Shown piece by piece: positions 59,501 through 62,073 of a stretch of 64,000 nt of DNA. How positions within the stretch are numbered: position 1 is the first letter of the stretch; every line of letters starts with the position of its first letter. The position numbers were made by a program, and so were the translations under genes. This DNA comes from Tetraselmis striata. Taxonomy: Eukaryota; Chlorophyta; Chlorodendrophyceae; Chlorodendrales; Chlorodendraceae. Location of the stretch: positions 34,304 to 98,303 of the forward strand of contig VCJN01003156.1 in the NCBI GenBank assembly GCA_006384855.1, written 5' to 3'. The notes under the pieces are model-generated. The model searched no databases. It was not told where the DNA came from and saw nothing but the letters and a program-made list of their open reading frames with translations.

Positions 59501-60019
59501 ATGGTGGTGAAGGCGACCGGCGCGGCGGCGTTCCCGGAGGAGTGGCCGCCCGGGAGCCCGGCCGCCGCGCTGCGCCTCACCTTCCACCTCCTCAACTCCG
59601 CCGACGACGTGGTGCGCGTCGCGGCCGCCGTGGCGGCGGAGTGCCGGCCCCCGCAGGGCGACATCTTCTGGTCGCCGACAACTGCCGCTCGGGACGATAG
59701 TACCCGTAGCAAGGAGCAAGGGACGGAAGGGACCGTATTATCGAACGAAACGCCAGGCGCCTCGGCGGGTGCCGTGACGTTGAAAAGGGAGCCTGCCAAG
59801 GACGAAGAGAAGGAAGGGGCGATGTTATTGGACGATACGACGGTCGCTTCGGTAGTCGCCTTGGCGTGGGAGGCGCGCTGCGCGGCATGGGCGCCGCGCC
59901 TGCAGCGGCGGCCGGCGTCGCAGTGGGGGCGATGGCCCGTGGCGGCGATGCTGGGCGCGGCGGCCCTGGTGGCGGCGGCGTTGGCACAGCTGGCGGTGGC
60001 GCGGTGGGCATGTGGGTAG
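35577..60019 (+). CDS. Class-V PLP-dependent aminotransferase, tail-anchored, interrupted by a viral insertion in intron 3
   Basis: Fold-type I PLP enzyme of the class-V group (cysteine desulfurase/isopenicillin-N epimerase-like); substrate unknown. Exons: 35577-35813, 36306-36429, 36924-37102, 58769-59134 and 59348-60019, about 525 codons. The sequence runs AYLNVATLGPVPRRVLEAT, VAGLLGCTQQEVFLFSCTTQAL, DRVVTTDQEHAGALAGW, then after the long intron VLAVPHVLTTTGYTLPL, CAVVADGAQAG (the Asp that contacts the PLP ring nitrogen) and ADVYAAPGHKWLLGPTGSG (the PLP-binding Lys). Exon phases match, including across the 21.7-kb intron 3 that holds the whole virus. Intron 2 uses a GC donor (CAG|GC). The last exon adds a low-complexity linker and a hydrophobic helix (WPVAAMLGAAALVAAALAQL) near the stop, suggesting a C-terminal membrane anchor. 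No frame break was found, so the gene may still work if the intron is spliced. Confidence 0.85.
36070..36195 (+). repeat. Dispersed repeat A, copy 3 (aminotransferase intron 1)
   Basis: Starts CACATGCAACCCATGAGAAC, continues TTTCGTCTGCTTTCGACC and ends near TTACCGCGCCAGCACACGTG. Confidence 0.6.
37361..37440 (+). repeat. Iterons in the left terminal repeat
   Basis: Three head-to-tail 20-bp units, TCAGCTTGGGAACGATTATA twice and one variant (TCAGCTTGGAAACGATTACA), followed by a shorter related unit (TTTGGGTGCGATTACA). Iterons at both genome ends and an encoded origin-binding-type helicase suggest a replication origin. Confidence 0.75.
37450..37797 (-). CDS. Terminal-repeat protein, left copy (unknown)
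   Basis: 115 codons, identical protein encoded in the right repeat at 57203-57550. I do not recognise it. It is mostly helical and charged, with a middle part ERFNEWKKMCSVMNRLDKVL, a conserved-looking AHPTRWMLDQSLIVDIDQY stretch and an acidic/basic C-terminus. The ATG at 37797 is the first in frame. It lies between the iterons and the palindrome, so it is duplicated along with the presumed origin; a role in replication or expression control is only a guess from position. Confidence 0.7.
   Translation of the reverse strand: MACAKADELPPKIQRELAQYVERFNEWKKMCSVMNRLDKVLKEYMIGNNIDFIEDEGVRLSMAHPTRWMLDQSLIVDIDQYKVKKTINVLTVNVDEDQVGAKRMREEQQSVNSET
37919..37997. repeat. 80-bp palindromic element, left copy
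   Basis: Arms AAAAAGTGAGCCACGCGGGG and its complement (ending GCGGCTCACTTTTT) flank a unique loop. Related copies at 42334-42416 and 57000-57081. Arms are conserved while loops differ between the terminal-repeat copies and the internal copy, as in a mobile hairpin element. Confidence 0.8.
38120..38184 (+). repeat. 22-bp tandem repeats at the inner end of the left terminal repeat
   Basis: Units of GAGACTCTCAAACGCACC, with or without a GCGC extension, about three copies. The right counterpart at 56801-56880 has one unit more, so the array length is variable. Confidence 0.75.
38188..38517 (-). CDS. PLV protein of unknown function, 109 codons
   Basis: Begins MSSTRETSLGRAMTPAERC and contains aromatic/acidic DREYFRAKYPGFGDDVIDIL. 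No family recognised. It starts inside the last codons of the upstream zinc-ribbon gene (8-nt overlap), so the two are probably one transcription unit. The stop lies 4 bp from the left terminal repeat. Confidence 0.6.
   Translation of the reverse strand: MSSTRETSLGRAMTPAERCYLSQAFLDIASFDYRYQPKFDREYFRAKYPGFGDDVIDILVLYERGIRFKEFKALLKKGRIPKPAPALVEIKRYEEGYSPFEGGFERMSS
38510..38938 (-). CDS. PLV zinc-ribbon protein
   Basis: About 142 codons from the ATG at 38938 (MPSSVSVTVSFSDSG). Contains four to five paired-cysteine knuckles: CPRC, CRRC, CQVC, CFPC, CKCG and CFSC, typical of tandem zinc ribbons. Likely nucleic-acid or protein binding, perhaps transcription-related; the target is unknown. A Ser/Ala-rich N-terminus precedes the fingers. 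Overlaps the next gene by 8 nt. Confidence 0.65.
   Translation of the reverse strand: MPSSVSVTVSFSDSGADDTAGSAGSASSRRARLCPRCVRVTIYSSSYCRRCREDILREVDQMPARCQVCRKREVKGDYAMCFPCYRKREAEKTKSCKCGAKIRADYFECFSCNTERKTHRASSSDVRPSDANDFPFIIVKHE
39039..39305 (+). CDS. Small basic helical PLV protein
   Basis: 88 codons from the ATG at 39039. Very Arg/Lys-rich with a repeating Tyr-Arg pattern (KKHIEEYRARYVLQRSDRI, YYELHRERILARQKAYYKRR), like the basic repeats next to some homing-endonuclease or DNA-binding domains. No catalytic motif is present. It sits just upstream of the primase-helicase gene on the same strand, 23 bp away. Confidence 0.55.
   Translation: MGRRRVFSDEERVERMKSAQKKWREKNKKHIEEYRARYVLQRSDRINAYMREYYELHRERILARQKAYYKRRCVDRLKASAAEARVNL
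39329..42471 (+). CDS. Primase-superfamily 2 helicase fusion with C-terminal PIP box
   Basis: Replication protein, about 1047 codons when the frames are joined. The N-terminal third resembles an archaeo-eukaryotic primase: KVYFDYDKEID gives the Asp-x-Asp metal motif and LKVSIHLVLHN the Ser-x-His motif, with FKLPGQRKFQD after it. The helicase part has Walker A IYLINPMGCGKSKFA, Walker B DYVFIDEFESF, motif SAVTCGVSFTEKWF and motif VI-like LVQFSFRVRNLGGDN; it resembles origin-binding (UL9/Herpes_ori_bp-type) helicases of large DNA viruses. The C-terminus RPRQTDLKQYF (42421-42453) fits the PCNA-binding consensus Q-x-x-L-x-x-Y-F. A single-base shift at about 40965-41005 breaks the given sequence between ARNVYALDA and KEVAAILKSL. 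A palindromic element is translated in frame near the end. Confidence 0.8.
42334..42416. repeat. 80-bp palindromic element, copy inside the primase-helicase gene
   Basis: Arms GCAAAAAGTGAGCCACGCGG and CGTGGCTCACTTTTTGC. It is read through in frame by the primase-helicase gene, adding about 27 residues (including KSEPRGGVTAEH and TPPRGSLFA) just before the C-terminal PIP box. Confidence 0.8.
42484..42825 (+). CDS. PLV protein of unknown function, acidic tail
   Basis: 113 codons starting 12 bp after the primase-helicase stop, so probably co-transcribed. It has a helical middle (YLASLTMRYRAILAKP) and a strongly acidic end (EEYELSSDEE). No family recognised. Confidence 0.6.
   Translation: MSTPIDRVATRVIPFFTSKEPGRYHGYSNKTAYKLDEDVNGLRYLASLTMRYRAILAKPSADWTELEWRFILTYDSLLEYYDFMMYGKLYSTKRDSEDPPVHPEEYELSSDEE
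42843..43028 (-). CDS. Small Lys/Ala-rich PLV protein
   Basis: 61 codons, start MAKPSAKKNAKKRGGG, no acidic patch, rich in Lys, Ala and Pro. Composition resembles small DNA-condensing virion proteins (as in adenovirus core), but this is inference from composition only. Divergent from the jelly-roll gene, with 22 bp between the two start codons. Confidence 0.45.
   Translation of the reverse strand: MAKPSAKKNAKKRGGGMALATAKAVAPRTKPTAAIPSSYLAMPVAKTENRAHALARAIHTK
43051..43914 (+). CDS. Jelly-roll-like structural protein (fibre base/penton-like candidate)
   Basis: 287 codons. Beta-rich N-terminus (FQIHLDSKFADMHFSTNACVFYLADPL, VAVPHATIPLSHWVIDESNN) resembles the first strands of penton-type single jelly-rolls of polinton-like viruses. 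The last 40 residues are charged and disordered. It overlaps the start of the fibre gene by 44 nt in another frame, a coupling that suggests it anchors the fibre. The better penton match is the gene next to the capsid gene (50569-51567), so this may be a second vertex protein. Confidence 0.55.
   Translation: MTSFQIHLDSKFADMHFSTNACVFYLADPLTLPSQDYEWLVAVPHATIPLSHWVIDESNNLLELVYSDESRYISLPLGNRSVDEIVVYLNDRLLHGYTAAYDEAINRIVFSSEVLGESLAIGEMSTCGRLLGVKAGDAAVDGVLIPPRGVDLAGTSSIFIRSNLSTRNRDPVSKATSDILAKVHVSQNFNEIEYHSSSLKFPIADRNVSLIIIYLTDDFQRHMDFHGADFSLTIEFTLRRKETISHAVDYRLTGVMNNDVSPAKRDAEAAKPSDASGDPSGPKRSER
43871..47225 (+). CDS. Long fibre protein: coiled coil, collagen-like linker, tandem repeats
   Basis: About 1118 codons when one frame break is bridged; presumed host-attachment fibre. 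Residues 8-110 are an Ala/Glu coiled coil. A block with NPWREVYAAG follows, then a short collagen-like run (GADGADGADA). Next come five 55-residue repeats (PSWVASSQSAIPLSGFANDL, then SVEWAAVLNKP, GSYVDLTNKPTIP). The C-terminal half has repeated fibre motifs: LDLGKSDLAWKHVYA, FDLGKAGDEWRDIYA, YDLGTTSSRWGTLHA, and two NK-YVD motifs (VVNKSYVD, AANKAYVD) also common in phage tail fibres. The frame break lies in the CCCGGCGGGCG stretch at about 44785-44815. Start chosen at 43871 (MRRGIQVDLSEV); an ATG at 43826 is in the same frame. Confidence 0.8.
44838..45662 (+). repeat. 165-bp tandem repeats in the fibre gene
   Basis: Five units starting at about 44838, 45003, 45168, 45333 and 45498. The first four are nearly identical at DNA level, the fifth diverges in its second half. 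Period 165 bp = 55 codons, so unit gain or loss keeps the frame and would change fibre length. Confidence 0.92.
47222..48553 (-). CDS. Tyrosine recombinase/integrase
   Basis: 443 codons; probably integrates the element. N-terminal 70 residues are basic. Residues 75-125 are a Pro/Glu linker with SPPAGEP repeats, and a SAM-like N-terminal core-binding domain follows. The catalytic domain shows LWGLRAELGTVKV (first Arg region), then VNDIRHSRISDML (H-x-x-R box) and CHRHSLATTLSYWR, with the second His and the nucleophilic Tyr near the C-terminus. Its stop overlaps the fibre stop by 4 nt (convergent). It shares a short upstream region with the methyltransferase gene. Confidence 0.82.
   Translation of the reverse strand: MPRTRASAELRKRRAANLESYHRNADRHNKKRYCKRIATGAVSRMQLYTLEKYNMTPDDFNRIRTDNGLAPVPSPHDAAPPCTRDRADPSPPAEEPDRAQPSPPAGEPSPPAGEPEPPAEEPNRGRDMTLEEIIAKIEALTGRRQINAHGVTTAKTLSQTTINNYITTMRRVVKVVMKCSPNDLVKCLREGDKVVRAIESRYTNSSTKRDYFNRIYSPSKYIPEYKAAIGEEALAKYHARMLVHAKKVGEETTQRTVTGTVLDISVIKSRVPAVKEKFGAASAEYIAALLQTNLWGLRAELGTVKVINRESQARTYPNYYLRPEGKLVVRKFKTMQQFPDKPYTFPLNESLKRQVEASLVARPRAYLLMGKSVDNTGAILKKGLGVAVNDIRHSRISDMLKTEDPNNYSLAKVQRVADCHRHSLATTLSYWRDTVIPTEDTDV
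48645..49376 (+). CDS. C5-cytosine DNA methyltransferase-like protein, start uncertain
   Basis: Open from 48645 to 49376. Motif I (VLDLCCGTQSVGAAL, SAM binding) is at 48660-48704, motif IV with the catalytic Cys is WASPPCTEYS, and an ENPFTGML block matches the motif VI region (Glu-Asn-Val in classical enzymes). The protein is shorter than free-standing Dcm-type enzymes and the recognition domain is compact with Cys pairs (CTYCKYG). No in-frame ATG precedes motif I: the first ATG (48711) would remove it. So the gene starts at a non-ATG codon, or a base is missing upstream, or it is decayed. A TATA-like ATATAAAGG lies at 48640-48648. The 3' end overlaps an opposing gene by 114 nt. Confidence 0.7.
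   Translation, partial: RRPLRVLDLCCGTQSVGAALRGMFGDRAVEYVSLDADPSSRAAITLDMREWDYAAAYPRGHFDVIWASPPCTEYSMAKTRGVRKLELADSIAKKCLDIIEWYRPRYWFIENPFTGMLKRRDFMQPLAPFLRRCTYCKYGRDFKKPTAVWTNKPGLDLKFCERDPCAYKREHGVHYACAQSGPRGTLYRRSAGSAETYQIPKELLAELFAGIGVGADEEVAAPVADSRPFFEVREGDVDAAERP
49263..49535 (-). CDS. PLV protein of unknown function, 90 codons
   Basis: Starts MPARVDTTVLIPEFSEFPFS; neutral, rich in Asn/Gly/Pro with beta-like stretches (NGFVAGSYDCLGSRIL). Its residue make-up looks like a real protein, unlike other frames here. It overlaps the methyltransferase 3' end in antisense, so one of the two annotations may be too long. Confidence 0.45.
   Translation of the reverse strand: MPARVDTTVLIPEFSEFPFSHLNENLYNGFVAGSYDCLGSRILEDHIGYPVPSLGAFSRINVAFPDLEEGATISHWSGNLLVRPNTDAGE
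49618..50568 (-). CDS. FN3-like adhesin, C-terminally truncated
   Basis: 316 codons; the start ATG directly follows the penton stop (TAAATG). After a variable N-terminus with two GC-palindrome insertions come two Ig/FN3-type modules, each with the strand-turn pattern ARYFWVELIDDNANSS and TTYYAWVMAKDQVGNES. A third module opens with DTTAPTVDSFSL and stops abruptly at SISLTISDA. The missing remainder of exactly such a module is found at the start of the discoidin-like gene on the opposite strand (55522). Likely a surface or fibre protein for attachment; truncated by rearrangement. Confidence 0.7.
   Translation of the reverse strand: MSHRAFVSSIGSSDKSAVQAAFDGALLSTHFPHMGGGRSPIRRGGPIEVFLENVSAIHRDAGASPAGGEGVAQSSLGRRLLENSWIDFAGVGAGTNAELQALISVLIKPEMTISSALLYVNSTNTIPGTSTANITSGISGSNLTWEYDIGAPNAARYFWVELIDDNANSSITPLGVYTTEDNTPPVIREVAVLLGTPPTTSLQVLLDVTDNDAVQTIYVLLNDTQDTNPGPALLKTIGDAFAGGTTSHTYTGLTPNTTYYAWVMAKDQVGNESVIEGPHAKTTNADTTAPTVDSFSLVAGTDAESQVSISLTISDA
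50569..51567 (-). CDS. Minor capsid protein (penton-type jelly roll)
   Basis: 332 codons, immediately downstream of the capsid gene on the same strand, the usual PLV arrangement. The N-terminus RIFVSSEQRTSGHRGDFVVD matches the strand pattern (V-S-S-E-x-R-T-x-G-x-x-x-D-F) found at the start of PLV and polinton pentons, followed by VMCAVEFCDV. The rest is beta-rich without catalytic motifs. Would form capsid vertices. Confidence 0.75.
   Translation of the reverse strand: MTVHRIFVSSEQRTSGHRGDFVVDTSKEFARFDSRRVMCAVEFCDVVRYTSEGDGYVANPANSSGLLLEAPDLRAANSYESWSGNSSCALTLLQNYATAGVYGLAHDVPYVRRKHIGVEVDFDFVKRLGSMRFRLRRCASEFGAGDDFSLVSESDDLEAWAFQLVFWEPCKCLLMQPFAYDFFRAWVSSEQGRGSIVDCRIPVMLNTSRSVDTSEGKWMVALEFYTPLLCTKDPADQPHSVVLACPTLVDSDDRHILGHLGKSYRTGEESMYGQRYSIKPGSRDVAGHELRVSIDSLTELHLQLRDAVSLALLDPLEFQPGYVMSLVFYRTK
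51612..52830 (-). CDS. MCP: Major capsid protein (double jelly roll)
   Basis: About 405 codons when one base is dropped. N-terminus: PAYNGTTFGGQQTILINIPC then GRRGHYLNTRMSYL, a signature of PLV capsid proteins; then QSLSLYHGANLLEQIHEYNA, GGDLRLELTL and a C-terminal FDAVLIIENG. The reading frame changes at about 52650-52657 (extra G or T in GGTTTT), after SYL and before FSVKNKDT. Two jelly-roll domains are expected from the family; their limits cannot be drawn by eye. Start at the ATG preceded by TTTAAA. The length is on the short side for the family. Confidence 0.85.
52863..52958. repeat. Inverted repeat/hairpin between the pVI-like and capsid genes
   Basis: GGCGGGGCTAGC (52863-52874) pairs with GCTAGCCCCGCC (52947-52958). 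A nested CCTCGCC/GGGCGAGG hairpin lies inside. It sits just upstream of the capsid start codon (52830) and reaches the end of the pVI-like gene, so it could end one transcript or shape the capsid mRNA leader. Confidence 0.65.
52948..53289 (-). CDS. Small Gly/Ala-rich amphipathic virion protein (pVI-like)
   Basis: 113 codons. N-terminal amphipathic helix FGKLGHTFKAFGSKVAGAAS then a hydrophobic stretch LAPAISVLSPTVGAGFAAAGA, and a C-terminal basic part. This layout resembles the membrane-lytic pVI protein of adenovirus and small proteins next to capsid genes in PLVs; that is analogy, not proof. Located between the capsid and glycine-rich genes, same strand. Confidence 0.55.
   Translation of the reverse strand: MTFFGKLGHTFKAFGSKVAGAASYLGHKVGSGLMTLAPAISVLSPTVGAGFAAAGAAAQGIGVLGDVGKKALSGGGVDFGQAKAAYGQVKGGMHSIKAAYQSGSNRSGLERRG
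53336..54346 (-). CDS. Basic, glycine-rich disordered virion protein candidate
   Basis: 336 codons. Lys/Arg-rich N-terminus (KKKAAARGGKRKQG), an Asn-Val-Thr stretch, a Gly-rich run with GGGGGAGGGGG units, a Pro-rich patch, a long Ser/Pro-rich region and a basic helical C-terminus (KIKKLQEARRLVKEDKRRR). Overlaps the end of the ATPase gene by 74 nt in another frame. Composition suggests DNA packaging or a scaffold role; no family recognised. Confidence 0.6.
   Translation of the reverse strand: MPRKTTKSSNRKAEPKKKAAARGGKRKQGSKAGGRKNQNVTQNVTVRVSGGRGGPGGGGGAGGGGGAGGGGGISYPSHSFATYSMGHPVRVTKLPDGSFQPSDFGGGGNPPPPGPPKPPPSSTFYGSQTDVGKSEILDKFFRGSADGSIAPPSTAGMSVDSTQISMYSKQPSAPLDMVSDTSMPSSSRGSWSPKRLQEPSVPMHGVQETPRASSSGESIAESATSRKHGSIKSEPGLSSMSAATQQNDLRRPARSFHSPAGTESILNRPPSVPSRSRSRLDIPRRGPSSEESVNVPALVEKFSSEYSANRAYNQKIKKLQEARRLVKEDKRRRNKK
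54273..55042 (-). CDS. FtsK/HerA-type genome-packaging ATPase
   Basis: About 256 codons once one base is restored. Walker A LIGSAGSGKTS is near residue 40, Walker B SLLVIDDQTAAL, then the sensor-like ILMLVQSFNAIP; these match PLV/virophage packaging ATPases. The frame breaks right after the Walker A Thr-Ser (about 54893-54901), before QLVNMLRSPQMYF. The last 20 residues are Glu/Gly-rich and overlap the next gene. Start ATG at 55042, preceded by ACTAAAATAAGGC. Confidence 0.85.
55060..55518 (-). CDS. Basic PLV protein with N-terminal hydrophobic segment
   Basis: 152 codons from ATG 55518 (MFREIKYRC) or 142 from 55488 (MMMSWLV). The segment SWLVKTLQAIGIASYLTTVW could be a signal anchor. The rest is Lys/Arg/Pro-rich with one SPPAGEPEPP insertion and an acidic-aromatic C-terminus. 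Located 17 bp upstream of the ATPase start on the same strand. The start codon at 55518 is separated by only three bases from the oppositely oriented start at 55522. Confidence 0.55.
   Translation of the reverse strand: MFREIKYRCNMMMSWLVKTLQAIGIASYLTTVWKYRKKHVVAKRRAPKKRGGAPGSKGGASAGEGDKQVAARASRPPQVGLSAIDEFIESEFFKSGAWKKKPSPPAGEPEPPRKRKPRAPPRATKPKRQEEPSEPVSRYEERADFYDSVIIV
55522..56799 (+). CDS. Discoidin (F5/8 C)-like adhesin, N-terminally truncated
   Basis: 425 codons. Begins MASGIGEVRLYHNT, the second half of an FN3-like module that ends WVEVIDVAGNESA. Two tandem beta-sandwich domains of about 160 residues follow (from 55780 and 56285), sharing GSNDG/ASNDG-WT (residue pattern S-N-D-G-x-x-W-T), AVY-NM, FQ-DFDTD, TSPG-Y and S-SE-VLL, as in carbohydrate-binding F5/8 C domains. 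Probably binds cell-surface sugars. It has no room for its own promoter: the opposing gene starts 3 bp upstream. The stop is followed at once by the terminal-repeat array. I infer that it is the 3' half of the FN3 gene ending at 49618. Confidence 0.7.
   Translation: MASGIGEVRLYHNTANTIPVGVYDDITSQFTVGSTSDTGSLVKGGLGPGTKYWFWVEVIDVAGNESAILPLGSITTTGDVPLPVPALTADVDQGYVVTASSVFRDGDYNGFFAFDRFNGNYKGGWVAGNVNPPQHIAIQLPSPALVNSIRVWTAGTRDHKRVTSSRLEGSNDGSSWTELAVYANMPHETIASMSKASHVHFQNDFDTDDEPAESVLLFEGDVTSPGAYTHYKLVVTACASNPVSISELVLLPPLIPLPIPALTANFDQGYGVLTSSTFSSDYEGYHLFDRSHGSLQAGWASSETAAPHFMVIFLPSAATVTSFRLWGTGGWDKKLPAAIQLDASNDGTNWTQMAVYTNMTFITITSVDKATNPVFQSDFDTDTKPGEYAKVFQGNITSPGSYNRYRLTITDVNDTFTSLSEFVLL
56801..56880 (-). 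repeat. 22-bp tandem repeats at the inner end of the right terminal repeat
   Basis: Four units of GGTGCGTTTGAGAGTCTC, with or without GCGC. They start right after the stop codon of the discoidin-like gene. Confidence 0.75.
57000..57081. repeat. 80-bp palindromic element, right copy
   Basis: Inverted counterpart of the copy at 37919-37997; it differs by one extra G in the long G run. Confidence 0.8.
57203..57550 (+). CDS. Terminal-repeat protein, right copy (unknown)
   Basis: Same 115-residue protein as at 37450-37797, transcribed toward the element's right end. The identity of the two copies, in an intron under no obvious selection, indicates a young insertion or gene conversion between the repeats. 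Confidence 0.7.
   Translation: MACAKADELPPKIQRELAQYVERFNEWKKMCSVMNRLDKVLKEYMIGNNIDFIEDEGVRLSMAHPTRWMLDQSLIVDIDQYKVKKTINVLTVNVDEDQVGAKRMREEQQSVNSET
57562..57641 (-). repeat. Iterons in the right terminal repeat
   Basis: Mirror copy of the left array: two TATAATCGTTCCCAAGCTGA units, one TGTAATCGTTTCCAAGCTGA and the short TGTAATCGCACCCAAA unit, in opposite orientation. Confidence 0.75.
57746..58768. other. Rest of aminotransferase intron 3, right of the virus
   Basis: TATATG/ATTCAT microsatellite to about 57920, then 800 bp without a recognised gene. An open stretch at 57954-58439 includes GQSIELRRQIRRTLDDIPLA and could be a fragment of a transposon protein, but no family was identified. The intron ends with the acceptor GCCGGCAG at 58768. 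Confidence 0.5.
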
Positions 60020-62073
60020 TTGTTACGTACGACAACACGCCGACGTGCCGCTCTTTGTTGCTCGAGCCGAGTTGCACGTAGTTAGGCCTCCCCGTTCATA
60101 TGCCTGCATTTAGCGACCGGCGATCCGCCGACTGTTGGCCGACACCTCCTTGATGATGGCCATGCCCCTTCCCTCCCAATCTGCGGGTAGTCCTGAGAAA
60201 GCAGCATCAGCACGCAACAAGCATGCGGACATAAAACCCCACCCACCCAATGAAACCCCCAAACTATTACCATCAATATACGGGAGAGGATCACCAGTAT
60301 GGAGTGGCGCAGTGCAGTCATGGGGAGCATGAGTGAGGGGTCCTGTTAGCTATACTCGTACCGATACTCGGCTGCCCGGTATCAATACTAGTACAGCGCG
60401 GTATACCAGTACTCGGCTGCCCGTGTACCGGCTGTATGGCTATATATGCGGTTGCCCGCGTGTATGTGAAATGATCGGATCTTTTGAATTGCTTTCAGGT
60501 CCCCCCCCCCCCCCCCCCCCCCCCTTCTCCCGAGCCTGGCTCTCCCGTCCAGGAATGCACGACATCCCACGGTTGAGTGCCCAGAGACATAGCGTAGGGC
60601 TACCTCCTAAAATGTAGCATGCACTCCGGCTATGTGTTCGGAGGCATTACTACCGCGGACGAGAGCCGGGCATGTCATTCCTCAGGCTTGCCATATTTGC
60701 ACCGGTAACGCGATCCTTATTCGACTGCGGCGCATCCCTAGCCTCTCTGTAGCGCGTCGCTTGGGTCGCTCAGGAATGGCAGACACGATGCAACAGGTCC
60801 GTCGGATAGTCTCCGAGTGGCGTCTCCTCATCTTCGGCTTTCCTCGGGCCCAGAAGGGGGGGGGAAGGGGGTCACTTGATGTCATGGGGGTCGAGCCCCA
60901 TTTCATATGCGTGCTTCCAGGACGGCTCAGGCTCCAGTGCGCCAGTTCCTTGACAGTACTTATCCAGCGCCTCTGCGCATGCCGTCCAATGCCCAGGCTC
61001 AATGCTGAGTTGTATTGGCGGTTCATGCCACGCTACTTTGTGGTCCATGTGTCGCCCAATCTTTGCGACCACACGAGCAATTCAGCACAGAAGAACACAC
61101 AAAGGCGCTCCGAGATTAGCAGCGGGCGCATTGTCAGGATTATAGTACATGCCTCGTAGGATCAGAGAGCATCAGAGCATGCGGCCAGCGGTGCATGGAG
61201 ATGTTTCTCACATTTTCACCTCCGACCCCTCGAGGCGTCCGGGGACACCGTTATTGGCAGCAGCTCGAGGAGGGAGTTGTCCTCAACAGCGCGGCGGACA
61301 GCTTGGTCGCGGCCGGTGGGGCAGGCCGCGACTTGCGGGGGTACAAACGGCGGGAACATGTGCACGTACCGCGATCACGTGATCATGTGTTTCCGCGGCC
61401 GGGCTAGCGCCCTTGTACGCGCGTAATCCCTCGTACAACCCAGGTGTCGTCGCGCACCGGTACCGATGATGCGAAAGCAGTAAGTGTACTGCATGATATG
61501 TACATTGGCCTACAGACGCCCCACACTACGCACTGAAGTGGGCCCTATTGTGGGTTGGTCAGGGGCGGGCCCTTCCGTGATGTTGGGTAAAGACAACCTA
61601 TCAAGAGAAAGAGCTTGATTCGGCTGTCGCAGATTTCAATTTCAACACGTGCATCCCTGGCGAAAAAATGCCACCTGGGCGTTGCTTTTCGCGCGATGCA
61701 GTGGTAACAACTGATATATGTCCCTGGAAATCGACGGCCTAAACCAGCCGGGGGACCACACCGCAAGACTGCACCAAGAACCGCCCCAACACGGGCACGC
61801 AGGGACCATGCGTGCTCCGAAACCACCCACCCCACCGATGGGCCAATGCAGCACGCGTCGCTGCGTTGCCCAGGGGGCTGGCGTCTGCTTGGCGAGGCGA
61901 GGTGTGTGCGCATGCATTTGGAACCCAGAGGGGGGTTAGGTCGAGCGGGAGCAGGATGGCGATGGCGGCTGGGGCGGTGGCTGCGGCTTCTGGGCGGTGC
62001 TATCGTTTAAAGTGGGGCATGGGGCGAAGCTGTCAAGCACTGCTGGTTGCGCCCGGCGGGCGGCGGCGGCGGC
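60020..62073. other. Intergenic region between aminotransferase and AsnRS genes
   Basis: Contains a 24-nt poly-C run (60501-60524) and short ATACTCGGCTGCCCG repeats at 60358-60425. A minus-strand open stretch at 60872-61072 (includes SIEPGHWTACAEALDKYC) may be a transposon protein fragment. Nothing here can be called a gene with confidence. Confidence 0.5.
60501..60524. repeat. 24-nt poly-C run
   Basis: Uninterrupted, intergenic. Confidence 0.95.
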
